12,251 bases of DNA from Akkermansiaceae bacterium UBA2381. GTDB lineage: Bacteria > Verrucomicrobiota > Verrucomicrobiia > Verrucomicrobiales > DEV007. Positions 7,301-12,251 of this stretch are shown here, piece after piece (within the stretch, counting starts at the first letter, position 1; every line of letters begins with the position of its first letter). The DNA lies in contig DDSV01000024.1 in assembly GCA_002344215.1 (NCBI GenBank), positions 415,823 to 428,073 of the forward strand, given 5' to 3'. Under the pieces are notes generated by a model that was not told the DNA's origin, searched no databases, and worked only from the letters and a program-made list of their open reading frames with translations. The position numbers and the translations under genes are program-made.

Positions 7301-9965
7301 GCATTCCGGTGTCGTCGAAGTGCAGGCCCGTGGTCGGTTCGTCGAAAATGAGGACGGCGGTTTTGCCATCCTTCCGCTTTTTCGCGGGCGCAGCGAGGAG
7401 ATGCCCGACGAGCTTGAGCCGCTGGCTTTCCCCGCCCGAAAGGGTGTTGAGTGGCTGGCCGAGTCGCAAGTAACCAAGTCCGACGTCGGAGAGCAGTTGC
7501 AGACCCTCGACAACACCGCTCGCCTTCTTGTCCGCCATCGCGAAGAAGTAGGGAATCGCCGAGGTCACCGTCATGGAGAGAAGATCGTGGATCGTTTTTC
7601 CCTCCAGTTCGATTTCGAGCGCCTCGGGGGTGTAGCGTTTGCCCTCGCACTCGGGACAGGTCACGTAGAGATCGCTGAGGAACTGCATCTCCACCTTTTC
7701 GTAGCCGTTGCCCATGCAGCGACCGCAGCGGCCCGCGCCGCTGTTGAATGAAAAATATCCGGGAGCGACGCCGCGCGATTTGCCGTCCGACGACTCGGCG
7801 AAAAGCTTGCGGATAGGCTCGAAGATCCCCGTGTAAACCGCCGGAGTCGAACGCGGCGTCCGCGCGAGCGGTGCCTGGTCGACCATCACAACCTCGCGGA
7901 CGTGGCTTGCTCCGCTGAGTGACTTGCACTGCCCGATCTCCGTTTCGGAAGTGGCAAGGCCGAGTTCCGAAAGAAGATTGCCGTAAAAGACCGAGTGAAT
8001 CAGGCTCGATTTTCCCGAGCCGGAGACTCCCGTGACACAGCAGAACACTCCCAGCGGAATCTCGACGTCGAGCTTTTTCAGGTTGTGCTGGGCGGCGCGC
8101 TTCAGGGTGATCCGCTTCTTCGGCTCGCGACGTTTCGCCGGCACGGGGATGGAAAGTTTTCCCGAGAGATATTGTAATGTCAGGGAGGAAGTATTTGCCT
8201 TGATGGCCTTCGCCGCCTCGGCCGCTGTGGCCATGCCGGGTCCCGCGAAGACGAGTTCGCCGCCGCCCTCGCCCCGCCCCGGACCGATGTCGACGAGATG
8301 ATCGGCGGCGCGGATGACCGCTTCCTCGTGCTCGACGACGACGAGGGTGTTTCCGAGATCACGAAGGCGCTCCATCACTCCAATAAGCTTGCCGACATCG
8401 CGCGGGTGCAGGCCCACGGTCGGTTCATCGAGAACAAAAAGGGTGTTTGTCAGGCTCGCGCCGAGACAGGTTGTAAGATTGACCCGCTCCGTTTCCCCGC
8501 CCGAGAGGGTGCGGGTGGGGCGGTCGAGATTGAGGTAGCCGAGCCCCACTTCACGGAGAAAACCAAGGCGGTTGATGACCTCCTTGTGCAGCATCGTCGC
8601 GGTTTTGTCCTCGCTGCGGACTTCGACGGTCTGAATGAAGGCCTGGAGCTCGTCGATTGAGAGCTGCCAGAGTTCGGGCAGGGTGCGGCCCGCGACTTTG
8701 AAGGCGAGCGCCTCGGGCTTGAGCCGGGTTCCGCCGCAGACCTTGCACAAAGTGTAGCTGCGGTAGCGGCTCAGGAAGACCCGCACATGCATCTTGTAAG
8801 CGCGCGACTCGAGCCAGTCGAAGAAGCCGCGCACGCCATACCAGACGCCGTGCTGCCAGGCGTCCTCAGGATCACCGCCTTCGCCTTCGAGGATCCATTT
8901 CTGATCGGCGGCGTCCATCTCGTCGTAGGGCGTCACGATGCTGAGACCGCGGGCCCGCGCGCAGCGCTCGAGGTCCTGCTCGCACTCGTAGTAGGTGTCG
9001 CCCTGGAAGGCGCGCACGAGGCCCTCGGCGATGGAGAGTGATTTGTCAGGGATGGCCTTTTCGAGATCGAGTCCGATGACGCGCCCGAAACCGCGACAGA
9101 CAGGGCAGGCTCCGATGGGATTGTTAAAACTGAAAAGACCGGGCGTCGGCGGCTTCAACTCCGTGCCGGTCTCGGGCGAAGTCCAGTTGCGGGAAAAGGC
9201 GACATGCTTCCCCGATTCGGGCTCAACGATGGAGACGGTCCCTTTACCGAGATCGAGAGCCCGCTCCAGCGCCTCGAGAAATCGGCTGCGGCGCGAGGGC
9301 GCGACACGATCCTGAATCACCTCGACCCGCCCGGGAAGTGCCTTGCGATCATAGGCGGCCGGATCATCGACTCGATAAGCCTTGCCATAGATCCAGACCC
9401 GCAGATACGCCTGCTGCTGGAGAAATTCGAAGAAATCCGCCACCTTTGTCCCCGTCGGCACATCGACGCCGAAGACGATCAGGAGCGAGGCCTCGCGGCC
9501 GAAACGCTCGACCGTTTTCCGCAGGATGGACTCGGGCGTGTCGGGCGAGATTTCCTCTCCCGAGATCGGGTCGTAGCCTTTGCAAACGCGGGGGAAGAGC
9601 AGCTTCAGGTAATCGTTGATCTCCGTGATCGTTCCGACAGTGGAGCGGGTCGACTTGACCGCATTCTGCTGTTCGATCGCGATCGCCGGAGGGATGCCCT
9701 TGATCGAATCGACCTGCGGTTTGTCCATTCGGTCGAAGAACTGCCGCGTGTAAGGCGAGAAGGTTTCGACGTAGCGGCGCTGGCCCTCGGCGTAGAGCGT
9801 CTGGAAGGCGAGGCTCGACTTGCCCGAGCCGCTCGGCCCGGTCATGACGGTGAGTTTCCCGATGGGGATATCGAGGTCGATGCCCTTGAGATTGTTCTGG
9901 CGGGCCCCGCGGACCTCAATCGCCGCGTCTGACTCCACCGTCTTGTCTGATTTCCGTTTCGCCAT
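4338..9965 (-). CDS. uvrA: Double-length UvrA: two tandem UvrA modules in one chain
   Basis: UvrA is the damage-sensing ABC ATPase of nucleotide excision repair, normally ~940 residues acting as a dimer that loads UvrB. This protein has 1875 residues with two full modules (about 1-955 and 990-1875), like a covalent dimer. The four Walker A motifs are at 43-51, 646-654, 1022-1030 and 1554-1562. The four LSGGE signatures start at 487, 842, 1393 and 1750. Walker B regions are near 509-523, 871-882, 1415-1429 and 1786-1797. Zinc pairs are C287/C290 with C407/C410, C747/C750 with C770/C773, C1266/C1269 with C1312/C1315, and C1660/C1663 with C1683/C1686. The ATG at 9965 is preferred. ATG at 10007 and TTG at 10025 add 14 or 20 residues that are unlike UvrA. 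Oddities: the first signature reads LSGGETER, the last Walker B has Glu-Glu instead of Asp-Glu, and both halves lack zinc module 1. It lies 99 bases after a small exported-protein gene, and no LexA box is recognised. Double-length UvrA is known from some PVC-group and related bacteria (recalled). Confidence 0.96.
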   Translation of the reverse strand: MAKRKSDKTVESDAAIEVRGARQNNLKGIDLDIPIGKLTVMTGPSGSGKSSLAFQTLYAEGQRRYVETFSPYTRQFFDRMDKPQVDSIKGIPPAIAIEQQNAVKSTRSTVGTITEINDYLKLLFPRVCKGYDPISGEEISPDTPESILRKTVERFGREASLLIVFGVDVPTGTKVADFFEFLQQQAYLRVWIYGKAYRVDDPAAYDRKALPGRVEVIQDRVAPSRRSRFLEALERALDLGKGTVSIVEPESGKHVAFSRNWTSPETGTELKPPTPGLFSFNNPIGACPVCRGFGRVIGLDLEKAIPDKSLSIAEGLVRAFQGDTYYECEQDLERCARARGLSIVTPYDEMDAADQKWILEGEGGDPEDAWQHGVWYGVRGFFDWLESRAYKMHVRVFLSRYRSYTLCKVCGGTRLKPEALAFKVAGRTLPELWQLSIDELQAFIQTVEVRSEDKTATMLHKEVINRLGFLREVGLGYLNLDRPTRTLSGGETERVNLTTCLGASLTNTLFVLDEPTVGLHPRDVGKLIGVMERLRDLGNTLVVVEHEEAVIRAADHLVDIGPGRGEGGGELVFAGPGMATAAEAAKAIKANTSSLTLQYLSGKLSIPVPAKRREPKKRITLKRAAQHNLKKLDVEIPLGVFCCVTGVSGSGKSSLIHSVFYGNLLSELGLATSETEIGQCKSLSGASHVREVVMVDQAPLARTPRSTPAVYTGIFEPIRKLFAESSDGKSRGVAPGYFSFNSGAGRCGRCMGNGYEKVEMQFLSDLYVTCPECEGKRYTPEALEIELEGKTIHDLLSMTVTSAIPYFFAMADKKASGVVEGLQLLSDVGLGYLRLGQPLNTLSGGESQRLKLVGHLLAAPAKKRKDGKTAVLIFDEPTTGLHFDDTGMLLKVFERLVAAGDSVIVIEHNLDVIKCADYVIDLGPEAGANGGELVVCGTPEEIAACERSHTGSFLRDLLSVGGERGAVGRQLKVAEETTAYGRPLTAHRSEIANAIQLHGARENNLKHLDISIPREQFVVITGLSGSGKSTLAFDILFAEGQRRFLDSMSTYARQFVEQMERPDIDLITGLPPTVAIEQRISRGGGKSTVATVTEVWHFLRLLFAKVGRQYSPDTGNAVEKQSVSAIVTRLREEARKPGRTVRVMAPLIKARKGFHTEVAEWAAKHGYESLLVDGQIRAVADFAPLERFKEHSIDVIVGEVTGKTAAADVLEMVETALRVGKRTLRFFDAKNKIQVMNTEMVDPETGRSFEELDPRLFSYNSPHGWCPVCRGYGTVEKHPNNADERDAESQLDAELREELRRSRSEGGETETCSACKGTRLNEVARHVRIGEFSITDLASRSVAAARQAVGNLKFDKQGALISRDIIPEIVQRLHFMEEVGLGYLHLDRSATTLSGGESQRIRLAAQLGSNLRGVLYVLDEPTIGLHPRDNAALLDTLVALKAKGNSLVVVEHDEETIRRADHLIDLGPGAGKFGGEIVWQGHPDDLFTEGEKGPHSPTREAFFHPLVHPMRGSRRKLPAKKSTEGWLRIKGASANNLQNIDVSIPIGRLTVISGISGSGKSSFMRGVLKPAVDAGLAKPKAGRKSKAGKAQKWKSIEGVEQLEAVYEVDQSPIGKTSRSTPATYVKVFDDIRKLFEQLPEARARGYTASRFSFNTEGGRCETCKGNGLIKLEMNFLPTTYVVCEECNGRRYNSSTLEVLYNGKSIGDIMDLSIEEAADFFSGYPKISRTLNLMKETGLGYLHLGQASPSLSGGEAQRIKLVTELTRGIGRSSNARLRQNRQPKSNLYLIEEPSIGLHLADVKRLLEIMHHLVDDGHTVVVIEHSLEIMAEADYLIDIGPEAGEAGGEVVAAGTPEEVVKVKKSRTAPFLAAQLGR
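7002..7091. repeat. 90-bp inverted heptamer-repeat element forming the linker between the two UvrA halves
   Basis: The plus strand from 7002 to 7036 reads as five consecutive degenerate heptamers of GCGGTGA type. The minus strand from 7091 to 7057 reads as five more. A 20-base AT-richer centre (7037-7056) lies between them. Inside the arms, 7008-7020 and 7073-7085 are perfect 13-base reverse complements. The whole element is 30 codons long and encodes residues 959-988 of the fused UvrA, exactly the inter-module linker. No other copy is seen in the window. Confidence 0.7.
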
Positions 9966-10064
9966 CTCGTGTGGGCGAGAGGTTACGCACGGCAGGACGC
10001 GTTGCATCCGGAAATCGGCCTTCAAGGACCAAAGGAGCGTCGAGTCCGCGGGATGGATGGCGGA

Positions 10065-10424
10065 TTATACCTTTTTCACCCGCTTCGACCTGATCTTTGC
10101 CGCCTTCAGGACCAGGGTCGGCCCACTCTGTAAATAGCTTCTTTCGACAATCTCTCCCTTCACGGCCACATTTCCTTGCGGGATCTTGTCCGGTTTCAGG
10201 CTGGTGGGATCCAACTGGATTGTTTGAGTCCCCGCCGAGGTTTGATACTCAAGCAACCAGCCGGTCGTTTCTCCACCAACCGCCATGATTCCTTTGGTCA
10301 GGACTCCGGTGAGGTTGACCTGTGCTCCTTTTTCAATCTTCGGGTCGGCTGCAACGACCGGTTTGGCCATCTGTGCTGCGAACAAAAAAATGATCAGTCC
10401 GAATATCCTGCCTGTTTTCTTCAT
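10065..10424 (-). CDS. Small exported protein of unknown function, possibly OB-fold-like
   Basis: The protein has 119 residues. Residues 1-25 form a Sec signal peptide (KKTGR, hydrophobic core IFGLIIFLFAA, likely cut after VVA). The mature part of about 94 residues alternates beta segments: QVNLTGVLTKG, GWLLEY, QTIQLDP, NVAVKGEIVE and TLVLKAAKI. The order, in which a GxL strand is followed by an LxP turn and a VxVKGE strand, resembles small single-domain periplasmic OB-fold proteins. That is a pattern-level inference and no family name is claimed. The C-terminus is basic (RSKRVKKV). This is the only gene here with a Shine-Dalgarno-like stretch, GGGGGA, seven bases from the ATG, and it has a good promoter. 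It is upstream of uvrA on the same strand with a 99-base gap and no obvious terminator, so readthrough into uvrA is possible. Confidence 0.82.
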   Translation of the reverse strand: MKKTGRIFGLIIFLFAAQMAKPVVAADPKIEKGAQVNLTGVLTKGIMAVGGETTGWLLEYQTSAGTQTIQLDPTSLKPDKIPQGNVAVKGEIVERSYLQSGPTLVLKAAKIRSKRVKKV

Positions 10425-10430
10425 CTTTTT

Positions 10431-10436
10431 TCCCCC
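10431..10436 (-). promoter_or_regulatory. Ribosome binding site of the small exported protein
   Basis: GGGGGA on the minus strand is separated by six bases (AAAAAG) from the ATG at 10424-10422. It is the only convincing Shine-Dalgarno-like site before any gene in this window. Confidence 0.55.
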
Positions 10437-10463
10437 AACCCTTCCTGAATGAACCTCCCGACG

Positions 10464-10492
10464 ATTTTATCCGAAATCGTGAGACCTGTCAC
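10464..10492 (-). promoter_or_regulatory. Sigma-70 type promoter of the small exported protein
   Basis: GTGACA (10492-10487) and TAAAAT (10469-10464) on the minus strand each match the consensus at 5 of 6 positions with an ideal 17-base spacer. The predicted start is about 33 bases before the ATG. An inverted repeat, CGATTT (10462-10467) and AAATCG (10474-10479), covers the -10 and could be an operator. Confidence 0.65.
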
Positions 10493-10513
10493 TGATATTC
10501 GAGCAAACCGTCG

Positions 10514-10538
10514 GGGGCCGAACCACGAAAACGGCCCC
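10514..10538. repeat. GC-rich inverted repeat between the divergent genes
   Basis: GGGGCCG (10514-10520) and CGGCCCC (10532-10538) are perfect complements around an 11-base loop. There is no T-run on either side, so it is not an intrinsic terminator. It lies upstream of the predicted starts of both the small exported protein and leuS. Confidence 0.45.
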
Positions 10539-10580
10539 ATCCGCCTTGCGAAAAACCTGCTGCGCCCCGGTCACACTGGC

Positions 10581-10586
10581 TATACA
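10581..10586 (+). promoter_or_regulatory. Possible -10 element for leuS
   Basis: TATACA lies 26 bases before the leuS ATG, which would give a leader of about 20 bases. No good -35 is visible at 16-19 bases upstream, so the call is weak. Confidence 0.3.
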
Positions 10587-10611
10587 CTCCCGCCCACCTC
10601 ATTTTCCGACC

Positions 10612-12251
10612 ATGTCCGAGCAGCGCAAGAGTTTCCCCTTCATCGAATTCGAACCCAAATGGCAGACCCATTGGGAAACCGAAAAGACCTTCTCCGTCCC
10701 GAACCCCGGCGAGGCCGGCTTCGACGCCTCGAAGCCGAAATACTACGTGCTCGACATGTTCCCCTACCCGAGCGGCTCCGGACTCCATGTCGGGCACCCC
10801 GAGGGCTACACCGCGACTGATATCATCACCCGCTACCAGCGTATGAAGGGTGCCAACGTCCTCCATCCCATGGGCTGGGACGCGTTCGGCCTGCCCGCCG
10901 AAGAACACGCCCGCAAGACAGGCGAACATCCCCGGATCAACACGGAGAACAACGTTAACAATTTCCGCGGTCAGCTCAAGCGGCTCGGCTTCGCCTACGA
11001 CTGGGACCGGGAGGTGAACACAACTTCGCCCGATTACGTTCGCTGGACCCAGTGGATCTTCCTGCAGCTTTATCACAGCTACTACGACGAGGCATCGAAC
11101 AAGGCGCGACCCATTTCTGAGCTTACGGGCCTCAGCCGCGACGAGATCGACGCCAAACGCCTCGCCTACGTCGCCGAAGCACCGGTGAACTGGTGTCCCG
11201 AGTTGGGAACCGTACTCGCGAACGAGGAAGTCGAGGAATGGCGTTCGAAGGGTCACACCGTCGAACGTCGCCCATTGAAGCAATGGATGCTTCGCATCAC
11301 CGCCTATGCCCAGAGGCTCATCGATGAACTCGACGGCCTCGACTGGCCCGAGGGCATCAAGATGTTGCAGAAAAACTGGATCGGACGCAGCGAAGGTGCC
11401 GAAGTCGATTTCTCCATCGGAGGCGAAAAGGTGACCGTCTTCACGACCCGGCCCGACACCCTCTTTGGCGCGACTTATATGGTTCTCGCTCCTGAACATC
11501 CGCTCGTGGATAAGGTCACCACAGCCGGGCAAAAGGAGGCCGTCGAGGCCTACCGCAAAGCCTGCTCTGCAAAATCCGATCTCGAGCGCACTGAGTTGGC
11601 GAAAGAAAAAACCGGCGTCTTCACCGGCGGCACCGCGACCAATCCGGTCAACGGTGAGGAGATCCCCGTGTGGATCGCCGACTATGTGATGATGAGCTAC
11701 GGCACGGGAGCAATCATGGCCGTGCCTGGACATGATGAGCGCGATTTCGAGTTTGCGAAGCAGTATGGGATTCCGATTCGTTCCGTAGTTGCGATGGAGA
11801 AGCTCTCCACCGTGGAAGGAGAAGAACTGGCGAAGGTGAGTAACGTGCGGTTTAAGTTTCCGAACGGTGATTCGCCCGGGTTCATAACTGAAGGAGCTGC
11901 GACGGTTGGCAACGGCATTGCCATCAACTCAGGCTTCCTCGACGGCCTTTCCACCCAGGAAGCCAAAGCCAAAATCATCGCCTGGCTCGGCGAGAAAGGC
12001 CTCGGCAAAAAGACCGTGAACTTCAAACTGCGCGACTGGCTCTTCTCCCGCCAGCGCTACTGGGGCGAGCCCTTCCCCATCGTCTGGAAGGACGGCCGTC
12101 ATGAGGCCATCGCCGAATCCGAGCTGCCCCTTCTCGCGCCCGAGCTCGAGGATTACAAACCGAGCGGCAGCCCTGAACCCATCCTTTCAAAGGCGACCGC
12201 CTGGGTCGATCTCGGCAACGGCGTCACCCGCGAGACGAACACGATGCCGCA
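10612..12251 (+). CDS. leuS: Leucyl-tRNA synthetase, N-terminal part (cut by window edge)
   Basis: LeuS charges tRNA-Leu with leucine in the cytoplasm and hydrolyses mischarged products. The visible 546 codons plus two bases are open to the window end, a little over half of a bacterial LeuS. The class I HIGH motif is HVGH at residues 59-62. NWCP at 193-196 with LANEEV marks the first zinc-binding region. The CP1 editing domain shows TTRPDT at 278-283 and VPGHDERDF at 371-379, and the return to the catalytic core is DWLFSRQRYWGEPFPI at 475-490. KMSKS would be outside the window. Residues 160-190 (ARPISEL to RLAYVAEA) form an extra segment before NWCP, of the kind seen in PVC and Bacteroidetes type enzymes (recalled). 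The editing domain also carries an extra segment near 393-433 compared with E. coli. The ATG at 10612 gives a normal N-terminus; there is no Shine-Dalgarno. It is divergent from the small exported-protein gene. Confidence 0.97.
   Translation, partial: MSEQRKSFPFIEFEPKWQTHWETEKTFSVPNPGEAGFDASKPKYYVLDMFPYPSGSGLHVGHPEGYTATDIITRYQRMKGANVLHPMGWDAFGLPAEEHARKTGEHPRINTENNVNNFRGQLKRLGFAYDWDREVNTTSPDYVRWTQWIFLQLYHSYYDEASNKARPISELTGLSRDEIDAKRLAYVAEAPVNWCPELGTVLANEEVEEWRSKGHTVERRPLKQWMLRITAYAQRLIDELDGLDWPEGIKMLQKNWIGRSEGAEVDFSIGGEKVTVFTTRPDTLFGATYMVLAPEHPLVDKVTTAGQKEAVEAYRKACSAKSDLERTELAKEKTGVFTGGTATNPVNGEEIPVWIADYVMMSYGTGAIMAVPGHDERDFEFAKQYGIPIRSVVAMEKLSTVEGEELAKVSNVRFKFPNGDSPGFITEGAATVGNGIAINSGFLDGLSTQEAKAKIIAWLGEKGLGKKTVNFKLRDWLFSRQRYWGEPFPIVWKDGRHEAIAESELPLLAPELEDYKPSGSPEPILSKATAWVDLGNGVTRETNTMP

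Noticed and set aside
10489..11733. Minus-strand open frame of 414 codons opposite leuS
   Set aside because: It covers the invariant HIGH and editing motifs of LeuS on the other strand, so it is an antisense shadow.
1..12251. leuC and leuS at opposite ends as a leucine-linked cluster
   Set aside because: They are read outward, nearly 10 kb apart with unrelated genes between. No T-box or leucine attenuator is seen, so coincidence is the simpler reading.

Overview
The window looks like a chromosomal segment of a moderately GC-rich bacterium, probably from the PVC group and most likely Verrucomicrobiota. This is inferred, not proven. The grounds are a double-length tandem-fused UvrA, a LeuS with the extra segment before its NWCP zinc region, an almost complete lack of Shine-Dalgarno sequences, and an overall housekeeping character. 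No phage, transposase, tRNA, rRNA or CRISPR array is visible.

Layout from left to right. The 5' part of leuC (isopropylmalate isomerase large subunit) is read leftwards out of the window (1-666). Divergent from it is a small Lys/Glu/Ala-rich lipoprotein gene (845-1228) behind two adjacent perfect palindromes and followed by a strong intrinsic terminator (1266-1300). A purple-acid-phosphatase-like metallophosphoesterase with a twin-arginine type leader lies on the minus strand (1317-2366). Divergent from it are two plus-strand genes, an exported protein of unknown function (2567-2977) and a cytoplasmic protein of unknown function (3039-3737). A two-CBS-domain protein (3790-4242) and the giant uvrA (4338-9965) follow on the minus strand. 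Upstream of uvrA, on the same strand, is a small exported protein (10065-10424) with the best promoter in the window. leuS (10612 to the right edge, incomplete) is read rightwards.

The main object is the 1875-residue UvrA. It holds two complete UvrA modules, hence four ABC nucleotide-binding domains, in one chain. The halves are not equivalent. The first keeps the long insertion domain but has lost the conserved KxRKGxH motif in the UvrB-binding region. The second keeps that motif but has a collapsed insertion domain. Both have lost the first zinc module of ordinary UvrA. The DNA for the linker between the halves is a 90-bp inverted repeat built of degenerate GCGGTGA-type heptamers, read in frame.

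The genes do not form one pathway. They are mostly separate transcription units: leucine synthesis, leucyl-tRNA charging, DNA repair, a phosphatase and small envelope proteins. All intergenic gaps are under 300 bases.
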